DNA of 64,000 bases from positions 62,001 through 126,000 of the forward strand of contig NZ_CP007214.1 of assembly GCF_001411805.1 (NCBI RefSeq), read 5' to 3'. The DNA comes from Burkholderia plantarii. GTDB taxonomy: Bacteria; Pseudomonadota; Gammaproteobacteria; Burkholderiales; Burkholderiaceae. Positions 41,673 to 50,733 of this stretch are shown here, piece by piece (the first letter of the stretch is position 1; the number at the start of each line of letters is the position of its first letter). The notes below the pieces were generated by a model that saw only the letters and a program-made list of their open reading frames with translations, did no database searches and was not told the DNA's origin. A program made the translations under genes and the position numbers.

Positions 41673-42107
41673 ATGTCACTTAGTCACCCGGAGCTACCTG
41701 CCGACATGCCTGCGCCGGACGCTGGCGGCTGCCTGGCAACCCGTGAAATCCTGGATCGCATCGGCGACAAGTGGAGCCTCTACATTGTCGCTACGCTGGC
41801 CAATGGCCCGCGGCGCTTCAACGAATTGAAGCGCGGCATCGACGGCATTTCCCAGCGGATGCTGACACTCACCTTGCGCGGACTGGAACGCGACGGACTG
41901 ATAACGCGAACGATGTATCCAACGATTCCTCCTCGCGTCGATTACGAACTCACTGACATGGGAAGAACGCTGTTGAAGCCTGTCATGGCGTTGGTCAACT
42001 GGGCGAGCGAGAATCAAGTCGCCATTGCCGAGGCGCATAAACGTTTTGACGAGGCGCCGGAGCCAGATCAGGTCTCGATTCAGGGCGTTGTCTACCAGCG
42101 TCGATAG
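41673..42107 (+). CDS. HxlR-family transcriptional regulator
   Basis: 144 aa. The HxlR pattern is complete: GGCLATREILDRIGDKWSLYIVATL with the conserved Cys near the N-terminus, GPRRFNELKRGIDGISQRMLTLTLRGLERDGLI (winged helix), and YELTDMGRTLLKPVMAL. Regulators of this kind sense electrophiles or quinones through that Cys, matching the redox genes it faces. The start at 41673 has GAAGG upstream; an ATG at 41637 would add 12 residues. Confidence 0.92.
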   Translation: MSLSHPELPADMPAPDAGGCLATREILDRIGDKWSLYIVATLANGPRRFNELKRGIDGISQRMLTLTLRGLERDGLITRTMYPTIPPRVDYELTDMGRTLLKPVMALVNWASENQVAIAEAHKRFDEAPEPDQVSIQGVVYQRR

Positions 42108-42680
42108 ACGGGTCCAGACCGTAGGCTTGTGCCAATACAGCGGCGAAATCCAAATGCCGGCTCCCGTTGGGACCTGTTCCAACGCGGATCTTTCGTGGGC
42201 TGAGAAGGCGCTGCATTTTCCGATCTATCCAACCATGAGTCGGCCACGACCAATCGGAAAAGTTGCATAGGCTGCTTGGGTGTCCGCTCCCTGAGCCAAA
42301 CGGGACGCCTCAACGTCTCGCCGTTGACGCAAACCAATGACGCTTCATGGCCGATCGCAGCCAGTCGACCCGTTCTAAACTATAGGGCGCTATCGCTCAT
42401 CCTAGCACCTTACACTCACCCAAACTGCTTGCTAAATTGCGGCGTTCATATAGGTACACATCGACGTTCCTCCACGATTCGCGATGCGTTGCATCGCTGC
42501 ACACGCGGCCAAGAGGCGGCCGATCGGCGGCAGCAAACCGCCGTATCTCGACGCAATATACGTGACTTTCCGCCACCCGCGCGGCGCTCGGCCGGGATCG
42601 AGCGGGCTGGCACGACGGCGCGGTAGGCCGCGCGACGCGGGGCTCGCTTTTTGAGACGGCTAGGTTACAATGCCTGAAAG
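42108..42680. other. Spacer with an inverted copy of the 29.7-kb repeat
   Basis: No gene supported. About 42340-42425 matches, in reverse, 29657-29745. The upstream 230 bp is unremarkable. Confidence 0.55.
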
Positions 42681-42696
42681 CTGTATATCCATACAG
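42681..42696. promoter_or_regulatory. LexA box (SOS operator)
   Basis: CTGTATATCCATACAG, an exact CTGT-N8-ACAG match, 18 bp before the imuA start. Expected to bind LexA and make the cassette DNA-damage inducible. Confidence 0.9.
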
Positions 42697-42714
42697 TATT
42701 AGTGAACGAACACC

Positions 42715-43434
42715 ATGCACCCCGCTCTCGCCCATCCTGAACGCATCCACCCGGATTTGTGGCGCGCCAACCAGTTGGCGCAGGCCGGCTCGCGCGGTAT
42801 CGACACAGGCCACGCGGCGCTGTCGGCCGAGCTGCCCGGCGGCGGCTGGCCACCTGGTTGCCTCGTTGAGCTGCTGGCACAACAGCCCGGCATCGGTGAA
42901 CTGCGGTTGCTGGCGCCCGTGCTCGCGCGCCTGGCGCCGAAGCCGGTCGTCATCGTCCAGCCGCCCCATCGGCTGCAGCCGGCCGCGCTCGCGTACTGGG
43001 GTGTCGATCCTGCCGGGTTCGTGAACCTGAAAGCGCCCCGCACGGCCGATGCCCTCTGGGCCGCCGAGCAAGCACTACGCGCCGGTACGTGCGGGGCGGT
43101 GCTGCTCTGGCAGCACGCGGTGCGATCGGACGCGCTGCGGCGCCTCAATCTTGCCGCGCAGTCCGGTGCCGCCCTGTTCTTCCTGCTCCGACCAACCGCG
43201 GCCGCGCGCGATGCGTCGCCGGCGCCGCTGCGCCTCGCGCTCGCACCGAGGCGCGATGGCATCGACGTGACGTTCGTGAAGCGCCGCGGCGCGCAGCGCG
43301 ATGAGCCGCTGTTCGTGCCGTTGTCCCCCTCCCCGATTTTGCTGGACCGCCATGCTCGTCTGGATCGGCGTGCATCTGCCGCGCCTCACTCTCGAATCGT
43401 TCCAGCCCCTGTCGCCCGGGCCATCGTCGAATGA
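42715..43434 (+). CDS. imuA: ImuA, RecA-like mutagenesis-cassette protein
   Basis: 239 aa. HPDLWRANQLA and GHAALSAELPGGGWPPGCLVELLAQQPGIGELRLLAPVLARLAPKPVVIVQPPHRL are the ImuA pattern: a RecA/SulA-like fold with a degenerate nucleotide site. It acts with ImuB and DnaE2 in damage-induced mutagenesis. First gene of the cassette; its 3' end overlaps imuB by 83 bp. A fragment of a second imuA follows dnaE2 (48075-48210). Confidence 0.92.
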   Translation: MHPALAHPERIHPDLWRANQLAQAGSRGIDTGHAALSAELPGGGWPPGCLVELLAQQPGIGELRLLAPVLARLAPKPVVIVQPPHRLQPAALAYWGVDPAGFVNLKAPRTADALWAAEQALRAGTCGAVLLWQHAVRSDALRRLNLAAQSGAALFFLLRPTAAARDASPAPLRLALAPRRDGIDVTFVKRRGAQRDEPLFVPLSPSPILLDRHARLDRRASAAPHSRIVPAPVARAIVE

Positions 43435-44830
43435 CGTCGACGGCCTGGTGGTGCTCGAGCAGGACCGCGTCGTGACGCTCGATCGCGCCGCGCGCGACCT
43501 GGGCGTCACGCCCGGCATGCGCCGCGGCGGCGTTCTCTCGCTCGCGCCCGACGCGCAGATCTGCATGCGCGACACCGCGCGCGAGGACGAGCTGCTGCGC
43601 GGCGTTGCCTACGCGTTGCTCCAGTTCACGCCGAGCGTGGTGCTCGAGGCGGAGGCCGTCGTGCTGCTCGACGTGACCGCAAGCCTGCGACTGTTCGGCG
43701 GCATTCGCGCGCTACGGCGTCGCGTGCGCCAGCTGGTGGCGTCATTCGGTCTGACGGCCGCCGTGTCCTTGGCGTCGACCGGCGCGGCCGCCTGGACGCT
43801 TGCCCGCGGTCTGCGCGGTGGCGCCGCGTTGACTCCTCGCTCGCTGCGCCGCGCGCTCGCGCGTGCCCCGCTCGCCGTGGCGCCGCCGGCGCGCCGGTAT
43901 GCCGAGTGGTTCGACGAGCTGGGCTGCACGACGCTCGCGGAACTGCAGCGCCTGCCGCGTGCCGGGCTCAAGAAGCGCTGCGGCACCGCCCTGCTCGACT
44001 GGCTCGACCACGTCGCCGGCTCGGCGCCGACGGCTTACGAGTGGCTCGAGGCGCCGCCCGCGTTCGACGTGCGCATCGAGCTACCGGACCGCGTCGAGCA
44101 CGCCGACGCGCTCGTGTTCGCCGCGCATCGCCTGGTGCTGCAGCTGACCGGCTGGCTGACGGCCAAGCAGCTGGACGTGTGTGCGTTCGTGCTGAAGCTC
44201 GAGCACGAGCGCGGCCGGGATGCGATCGCCCCGACAGAGTTGGAGATCGTGCTCGGCGGGCCGACCCGCTTCGAAGAGCATCTGATGCGCCTGGTCAAAG
44301 AGCGCCTCGGCCGCCTCGAGCTGCCGACGCCGGCGATCGCGATCGCATTGCACGCGCATCGCGTCCAGGCCGCGGCAGCGCCGAGCGAGACGCTCTTTCC
44401 CGAGCCCGGCGGCACGCCGCAGGACCACGCGCGGCTCCTCGAGCTGCTCACCGCGCGTCTCGGTGCCGAAAACGTGCTCACGCCGGCGCCGGCGCCCGAC
44501 TTCCGACCGGAGGTCGCCGCGCAGTGGGTGCCCCTCGATCAGCGCAAGAAGGCGGCGTCGGCGCCGGCAGATCTGCCGCGGCCAGCCTGGTTGCTGGAGG
44601 CGCCGGTGCAGCTGCTCATGCGCGCGAATCGCCCCTTCTACGGCACGCCGCTACGCATGATGTCGCCCGGCGAACGCATCGAGTGTGGGTGGGAGGACGG
44701 CCAGGCCGTCACGCGCGACTACTTCGTCGCGGAGGACGACCACGGCGTGTGCTACTGGTTGTTTCGCGAGCGCGTGTCCGCGCGCGACGAGCGCGAGCCT
44801 CGCTGGTTCCTGCACGGCCTGTTCGGCTGA
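43352..44830 (+). CDS. imuB: ImuB, catalytically degenerate Y-family polymerase homologue
   Basis: 492 aa from the ATG at 43352 (MLVWIGVHLPRLTLE). The Y-family fold is recognisable, but the usual catalytic acidic residues are absent from the N-terminal palm (WIGVHLPRL in place of the D-x-D strand), as in other ImuB proteins. In this family it bridges ImuA, DnaE2 and the beta clamp. The C-terminal region contains ECGWEDGQAVTRDYFVAEDDHG. Overlaps imuA, and dnaE2 starts 6 bp after its stop. Confidence 0.92.
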   Translation: MLVWIGVHLPRLTLESFQPLSPGPSSNDVDGLVVLEQDRVVTLDRAARDLGVTPGMRRGGVLSLAPDAQICMRDTAREDELLRGVAYALLQFTPSVVLEAEAVVLLDVTASLRLFGGIRALRRRVRQLVASFGLTAAVSLASTGAAAWTLARGLRGGAALTPRSLRRALARAPLAVAPPARRYAEWFDELGCTTLAELQRLPRAGLKKRCGTALLDWLDHVAGSAPTAYEWLEAPPAFDVRIELPDRVEHADALVFAAHRLVLQLTGWLTAKQLDVCAFVLKLEHERGRDAIAPTELEIVLGGPTRFEEHLMRLVKERLGRLELPTPAIAIALHAHRVQAAAAPSETLFPEPGGTPQDHARLLELLTARLGAENVLTPAPAPDFRPEVAAQWVPLDQRKKAASAPADLPRPAWLLEAPVQLLMRANRPFYGTPLRMMSPGERIECGWEDGQAVTRDYFVAEDDHGVCYWLFRERVSARDEREPRWFLHGLFG

Positions 44831-44836
44831 CGTGCG

Positions 44837-47800
44837 ATGTGTGCCGCGCCGATCGGCGTGCTGCCCGCTTACGCGGAACTGCAGTGCGCGAGCAATTTTT
44901 CCTTTCTGCACGGCGCGTCACGCGCGGAGGAGCTGGTCGAGCGCGCGGCGCGGCTCGGCTATAGCGCGATCGCGATCACGGACGAGTGCTCGCTCGCCGG
45001 CATCGTGCGCGCGCACGTCGAGGCGAAGGCGGCAGGCCTGCCGCTCATCATTGGCTCGCACTTCCATCTGACGTCGGCCGACGGCTCGCCGGCCCTGGCG
45101 TTCACGGCACTCGCGATGAACCGCGAAGGCTACGGCAACCTCTGTGAGCTGATCACGCTCGCACGCACGCGTGGCGCAAAGGGCACGTATCGGTTGGCGC
45201 CGCTGGATCTCGAGCACCCCGAGGCACCGCTCACGCACCTCCGAGGCCTGCCTGACTGCATGGCGATTCTCACGCCCGACTTTCCCGCTAACGAACAACG
45301 GCTCGACGCCCAGATCGAGTGGTTTGCGGCCGTGTTCGGCGATCGCGCGCGCGTCGCGCTGACGCTGCACGCCCGGGCGATGGACGATATCCACCGCGGC
45401 GCCGTCGAGCGAGCCGCAGCACGGCACGGCGTGTCGGTGGTGGCCACCAGCTGGCCGGTCATGCACGTGCGCTCGCGAAAACCCCAGCAGGACGTCCTCA
45501 CGGCTATCCGGCTCGGCCGTTCGGTCAAGGAGTGCGGCTACGAGCTGGCGCCGAATGCCGAGCGGCATCTGCGTTCGCGCCTGCGTCTGGCGAACCTCTA
45601 CCCCACCGGCGCGCTCGAGGAGACGGTGCGCATCGCGAGGCGCTGCACGTTCTCGCTCGACGAGCTGCGCTACGAGTACCCCGACGAACTGGTGCCGGCC
45701 GGCTACTCGCCGGCGTCGTACCTGCGCGAGCAGACCTACATCGGAGCCCACGAACGATTTCCTGACGGCATTCCGTTCAACGTCCAGGCGCAGATCGAAC
45801 ATGAGCTGCAGCTGATCGCGAAATTGAAGTACGAGCCGTACTTTCTGACGGTCTACGACATCGTCCGGTTTGCGCGTAGCCAAAACATCCTGTGTCAGGG
45901 GCGCGGCTCGGCCGCGAACAGCGCCGTGTGCTACTGTCTTCGTGTGACCGAGGTCGACCCCGCACGCGGTAACATGCTATTCGAGCGCTTCATTAGTTGC
46001 GAGCGCAACGAACCGCCCGACATCGACGTCGACTTCGAGCACCAGCGTAGAGAAGAGGTTATGCAATACATCTACGCCAAGTACGGACGCGATCGCGCGG
46101 CACTGACCGCGGCGGTGTCGACCTACCGCCCGCGCGGCGCGCTGCGCGAGGCCGGCAAGGCGCTTGGCGTCGATCCCATCATCGTCGATCGCGTCGCGAA
46201 GGCACATCACTGGTTCGATTCGAAAGCGGATCTGCTCGCGCGATTCGCCGAGGCCGGGCTCGACGTCGAGGCACCCCTGAACCAGCAGTGGGCCGCGTTC
46301 GCCACCGCCCTGCTCGGCTACCCGAGGCACCTGTCGCAGCACTCCGGCGGCTTCGTGATCAGTCGCACGAAACTCTCGCGCATGGTGCCGATCGAGAACG
46401 CCGCGATGGAAGATCGCACGATCATCCAGTGGGACAAGGACGACATCGAGGCGCTGGGCCTGCTGAAAATCGACATCCTGGCTCTGGGAATGCTGAGCAT
46501 GGTGCGGCGCGCCTTGGAGATGATCTCGGAGAAGCGCGGCGAGCCCTTCGAGCTGCAGGACATTCCTCCCGAGGATGCCGCGACCTACGAGATGCTCTGC
46601 GAGGGTGACTCCATGGGCGTGTTCCAGGTCGAGTCGCGCGCGCAGATGTCGATGCTGCCGAGGCTGCAGCCGAGATGCTTCTACGACCTGGTCATCGAGG
46701 TGGCCATCGTCCGGCCCGGGCCGGTGCAAGGCGGGATGGTCCACCCGTTCCTCCGCCGGCGGCAGGGCCTGGAGCCCGTGACGTTTCCGTCTCGAGACGT
46801 CGAGAAGGCGCTCAAGCGCACGCTCGGCGTACCCATCTTCCAGGAGCAGGTGATGCAGGTCGCGATGCTCGCGGCCGGGTTCTCCGCCGGCGAGGCCGAC
46901 CAGTTGCGCCGCGCGATGGCCGCCTGGAAGCGCAAGGGCGGGCTGGAACCCTACCGCGATCGGCTCGTGAACGGCATGCTCGTCCGCGGATACGATCAGG
47001 AATTCGCAGAAGCGATTTTCGAACAGGTGAAAGGCTTCGGCAGCTACGGCTTCCCGGAGAGCCATGCGGCCAGCTTCGCCCTGCTCGTCTACGCCAGCGC
47101 CTGGCTGCGCCGGCACGAGCCGGCCGTGTTCCTGGCCGCGCTGCTCAACAGCCAGCCGATGGGCTTCTACACACCGTCTCAGCTGCTGCAAGACGCCAGA
47201 CGCCGCGGCGTGCGCATCCTGCCCGTCGACGTCACGATCAGCACGTGGGATTCGACGCTCGAGAGCGACACCACCGCGGCGCCCGTGCGCATCGGACTAT
47301 CCCATCTGCGCGGCATGCGCGAGGAGGCTGCCGCGCGCATCGAGCTGGCGCGATCCGTGCGGCCGTTCGTCGACGTCGCCGACCTGGCGCGGCGAGCGGC
47401 GCTCGATCGCCATGACCTGCAGGTGCTCGCGGCCGCGGGCGCGTTGCGCTCGCTCGCCGGCGGCAACCGGCGTGATGCGATGTGGCTGGCCGCCGCCGCA
47501 GTGCCCGACCGGGATCTGCTGCGCGGCACCGAGCGAGATGACGTGGCGCCGGCGCTGCCGCAGGCCTCGGAGGGGCGCGAGATCGTGTCCGACTACCGGT
47601 CGATGGGCTTCACGCTCGGCCGCCATCCACTCGAGCTGCTGCGCGTCCGTCTGCGTGCCGACCGGCTGCTGCCGGCGGCCGAGTTGGCGTATCTGCGCAA
47701 CGGCCAGTTCGCGCGCGCGTGCGGGATCGTGACAGTGCGTCAGCGGCCGGGTACGGCTAAGGGCGTGCTGTTCATCACGCTCGAGGACGAGACCGGGCAG

Positions 47801-47986
47801 ACCAACGTCATCATCTGGCCCACGCTGCTCGAACAATACCGGCGCGAGGCGCTTGGCGCGTCACTGCTCGCGGTGTACGGTATCTGGCAGACGGATGGGA
47901 AGGTGCGGCACCTGGTGGCGAAGCGCCTGGAAGACCGGACCACGCTGCTCGGCGGTCTGCACGTCGAGTCGCATGATTTTCACTGA
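44837..47986 (+). CDS. dnaE2: DnaE2 (ImuC), error-prone DNA polymerase III alpha
   Basis: 1049 aa, the usual length of DnaE2. N-terminal PHP domain (AYAELQCASNFSFLHGAS), catalytic palm aspartates in PPDIDVDFEHQRREEV, RPGPVQGGMVHPFLRRR, and a C-terminal OB domain (GVLFITLEDETGQTNVIIWPTL). It carries out translesion and mutagenic synthesis under SOS control. Start ATG 44837, last gene of the cassette. Confidence 0.95.
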   Translation: MCAAPIGVLPAYAELQCASNFSFLHGASRAEELVERAARLGYSAIAITDECSLAGIVRAHVEAKAAGLPLIIGSHFHLTSADGSPALAFTALAMNREGYGNLCELITLARTRGAKGTYRLAPLDLEHPEAPLTHLRGLPDCMAILTPDFPANEQRLDAQIEWFAAVFGDRARVALTLHARAMDDIHRGAVERAAARHGVSVVATSWPVMHVRSRKPQQDVLTAIRLGRSVKECGYELAPNAERHLRSRLRLANLYPTGALEETVRIARRCTFSLDELRYEYPDELVPAGYSPASYLREQTYIGAHERFPDGIPFNVQAQIEHELQLIAKLKYEPYFLTVYDIVRFARSQNILCQGRGSAANSAVCYCLRVTEVDPARGNMLFERFISCERNEPPDIDVDFEHQRREEVMQYIYAKYGRDRAALTAAVSTYRPRGALREAGKALGVDPIIVDRVAKAHHWFDSKADLLARFAEAGLDVEAPLNQQWAAFATALLGYPRHLSQHSGGFVISRTKLSRMVPIENAAMEDRTIIQWDKDDIEALGLLKIDILALGMLSMVRRALEMISEKRGEPFELQDIPPEDAATYEMLCEGDSMGVFQVESRAQMSMLPRLQPRCFYDLVIEVAIVRPGPVQGGMVHPFLRRRQGLEPVTFPSRDVEKALKRTLGVPIFQEQVMQVAMLAAGFSAGEADQLRRAMAAWKRKGGLEPYRDRLVNGMLVRGYDQEFAEAIFEQVKGFGSYGFPESHAASFALLVYASAWLRRHEPAVFLAALLNSQPMGFYTPSQLLQDARRRGVRILPVDVTISTWDSTLESDTTAAPVRIGLSHLRGMREEAAARIELARSVRPFVDVADLARRAALDRHDLQVLAAAGALRSLAGGNRRDAMWLAAAAVPDRDLLRGTERDDVAPALPQASEGREIVSDYRSMGFTLGRHPLELLRVRLRADRLLPAAELAYLRNGQFARACGIVTVRQRPGTAKGVLFITLEDETGQTNVIIWPTLLEQYRREALGASLLAVYGIWQTDGKVRHLVAKRLEDRTTLLGGLHVESHDFH

Positions 47987-48074
47987 GGGGAGGGAACGAT
48001 GGACCGGGAAGCAGCGAGTGAAGCGTCACGTCGATGGGTCCAAACTGCCACGCAGACCGCTGAGGCACAAGAGC

Positions 48075-48210
48075 TGGTTGCCTCGTTGAGCTGCTGGCAC
48101 AACAGCCCGGCATCGGTGAACTGCGGCTGCTGGCGCCCGTGCTCGCACGCCTGGCGCCGAAGCCGGTCGTCATCGTCCAGCCGCCCCATCGGCTGCAGCA
48201 GCCCGCGCTC
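48075..48210 (+). pseudogene. imuA fragment
   Basis: CTGGTTGCCTCGTTGAGCTG onward repeats 42857-42990 of imuA with only a few changes, then diverges after CATCGGCTGCAGC. It lies 90 bp after dnaE2 and in the same direction. It suggests a second cassette was once adjacent or that a recombination event left this piece. Confidence 0.85.
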
Positions 48211-48272
48211 AATGCGCTCGAGCACGCGCTTCGGCGCGGGCGCAACTGCGCACGCGGCAGACCAAGGCAAAA

Positions 48273-48806
48273 TCAACTGACCGGGATGATGACCCATTTA
48301 AACCGGTCATTTTCATTGGAGTTCGGCTGTGCAAACACCCCACGGTCGTCACCACTGCCTTTCGAGTTGGCACCCTTTACGTAGTGGCCATCTTTGGTGC
48401 GCAAATAAAAGACATTCCCGTAACTATCCGTGTCGCTCACCTGAAAAAGTTGGAATTTGTAACGATCGCCTTTCGATCCATCAATATGACCTGCGTTGTG
48501 CCCCCATATTTTACGGTCGCCATCGCTGTCTGTTTGGTTACCTTGAAAAAGAAAGCCCCCATATCTGGAGTTGTTCAGGAACGATACAGTACCGTCGCCT
48601 TGATCATGAGTAACCGTCCAGCGATATCGACTATCATCTCCACCTCGGTCACCCTCATGAATATAGGCCTCCCGATCGCCATAGGAATCCGTGTGCTGCC
48701 CGAGCTTCAAATAGGCCCCGAATCCGTGATTGATAACATAATACTCAACTGAACTATCCAAATTTTCGATCTTGATGGCTCGCGCAAGCACGTCATCGCC
48801 AATCAT
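48273..48806 (-). CDS. Beta-trefoil (lectin-like) protein with three internal repeats
   Basis: 177 aa, start at 48806 with AAGGAG upstream. Three repeats of about 50 residues each have a Gly-aromatic strand, a G-x-x-x-x-S/D-x-GDR/DDR turn, and a final RY/RF-x-W/F: GAYLKLG ... SYGDREAYIHEG ... RYRWTV; GGFLFQG ... SDGDRKIWGHN ... RYKFQL; GHYVKGA ... SGDDRGVFAQP ... RFKWVI. Threefold repetition of this kind indicates a beta-trefoil, often carbohydrate- or actin-binding. No signal peptide. Low GC. Target unknown; a toxin or effector role is possible. Confidence 0.7.
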   Translation of the reverse strand: MIGDDVLARAIKIENLDSSVEYYVINHGFGAYLKLGQHTDSYGDREAYIHEGDRGGDDSRYRWTVTHDQGDGTVSFLNNSRYGGFLFQGNQTDSDGDRKIWGHNAGHIDGSKGDRYKFQLFQVSDTDSYGNVFYLRTKDGHYVKGANSKGSGDDRGVFAQPNSNENDRFKWVIIPVS

Positions 48807-49062
48807 ATATTTCTCCTTAGTTTTAAAAATTATTACTCAAAAATCGAGTGATCAAACCATTCAATCCCAGAAACCAATTGACCGGCTTTTTCTGAAAATC
48901 ATTGATAAAGCGAACTGCCTTCGAAATTCCGGAGCGTTGCTACCTCATGGACCAGACCCAGCTTATAAGCGACCGACGAAACGTATCGGCGCTCTGACGG
49001 CTCCGAGCGGGTCGCATTCGACTGCTTGATCTACTAAAGCCTCTGTCGCACCGGATGCCAAA

Positions 49063-49347
49063 TCAGTTGGAATTGTCAGTAGCGGGCACCAGTGTCCGAT
49101 CGTCTTCGGTTACTTTGTATGGATGGACAACGATGCTGCTGTTCGCCCTTATGTAGTAGAGAACATAATTCGACAAGTCAGCCGTGTCTCGGTAGATTAC
49201 CATCAACACTCCCTTAGGATCTTCATTGGAATAACCTCTGTAATCGTCCCGTTTTATTTCAAGAGCACGCGGCGCCAACGGCTGCGGGTACAAAACAAAA
49301 TCTATCGCGATGTCAACGTCAGCCTTATTGCGCACTGTAATAGTCAC
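49063..49347 (-). CDS. Hypothetical protein (94 aa)
   Basis: Starts at a GTG (49347) just after GGAGGG; begins TITVRNKADVDIAIDFVLYPQ. Strand-rich with KRDDYRGYSNEDPKGVLMVIYRD and NYVLYYIRANSSIVVHPYKV. Could be a small beta-sandwich. Low GC, same strand as the beta-trefoil gene, 256 bp upstream of it; the two may belong to one acquired module. Confidence 0.55.
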   Translation of the reverse strand: MTITVRNKADVDIAIDFVLYPQPLAPRALEIKRDDYRGYSNEDPKGVLMVIYRDTADLSNYVLYYIRANSSIVVHPYKVTEDDRTLVPATDNSN

Positions 49348-50733
49348 GATCCCTCCGAAAAATAATTTTTAATCACCTGATCACGGCATGCCCTATCGGA
49401 CAGCAGCCATATCTCCACCCTTCACTATAGTTCAAATCAACTTAACAATTCTTATCGATTGAGTTGCTAAGTATTGTGATTTTCCATCTATCTGGCATTT
49501 TTCAATTTGACCATTCTGACACCATCCCCTCGATGCTGTGAAGCTCACAAAATGAAAACTCGAAAGAGCCGAGCGCATAGACATCTTTGGACTTGCGATA
49601 GCATCGGTCGGTGGAACAAAAACGCCTATTGTTCCAAGAAATTGCTCCGACTGGCGCAAATGATATAACAACGAGAACTAGCCATTGAAACGAGAACCGT
49701 TATCTTCGCGCAGCTTTCGATTACGACCATCTAAATAGATGAATCGCTCGCACGCAGCAGGATTCCGTTCATGTGCGGACGCTAGCGTGCGGCGCATGCC
49801 GCAACACATCCACGCGCGTCGAGGCCATAGAAACCAAGGGAAATATCTAGCCGTAATCATTCAGACGGGAGTGGTAACCGTTAATACAAGGAAGCGGGCA
49901 GCTCCGGGACAGAAGCGATACGCTGATTAACCATGTCCTCGATCACGCCAGACGAAGCGAATTGTCGAAGGGATGTTGGAGTAGGCCATGGCATTGAGCA
50001 TGGCCAGGAGCTTGCGTATGCAGGCGACCGCGTTAATCGAAGACCTCATGGACGGGTACGGTGCGTCGCGATGGGCGCGTCTAGGTAAAGCACGCGGCGA
50101 ATCTCGAAGCCCCCCCCCTGCATACATCGGCGTCCTTTTCCCAAAGCGCTGTCAACCGGAGGGACGCCCATGAGTGTTGTGAGATGGCACCGATCGATCC
50201 TGCCAAGTTTGTGCAGTTGAACGATCAAGCAGTCCGCACTCCAGACCGGCTGGATTCCGCCACGCGCTCGCTGCAATCGGTCGAGTTCGCTCGAATGCTC
50301 GCTCACGCGGCCAGCTTATCCCAGCGTCGACGCCGTCGAGTTGGGCCTGAATGGAGACAATGTTGGCGTGCAAACTGGGACGCAGACGGCTCAGGCGTCG
50401 TTAGCAGCCACTGCCGCTCGGATCCGAGCATGGCAATCAACTAGCGCCGTCGAGTCAGCTGGGCAGCCAACCCCTTGCTGGCGCTCGTCGAAAACAGAGC
50501 CCAGCAGACGGGCCAGGTCCTCGTAACGGGTGAGCACCGAGGCCGTTTTTGCGAGCGCGCTTCACCAAATCGGCCCCGGCGCGCGCCATCAACAAGCGCC
50601 GCGCGCCAGTGGCGCCCAACCGAGGTACTTCGATTCTTACCGCTGGCGCCGGAAGAGGATGAGCGCCAGCAGTTAAAATCCACATAGATTTGATTAAATT
50701 CGCGCGTTCAGCGCACCACCGGATGCTGCGGAT
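49348..50733. other. Low-GC to mixed stretch with no firm gene
   Basis: A 79-aa minus-strand frame (49432-49671) has some protein-like composition but no ribosome site or family. 49680-50700 has only short overlapping frames and looks like eroded mobile DNA. I could not identify any piece. Confidence 0.4.

Noticed and set aside
43906..44964. 352-aa frame inside imuB
   Set aside because: Arginine/alanine-rich alternative reading of imuB, which is unambiguous.
45977..47191. 404-aa minus-strand frame inside dnaE2
   Set aside because: Antisense of dnaE2; no family resemblance.
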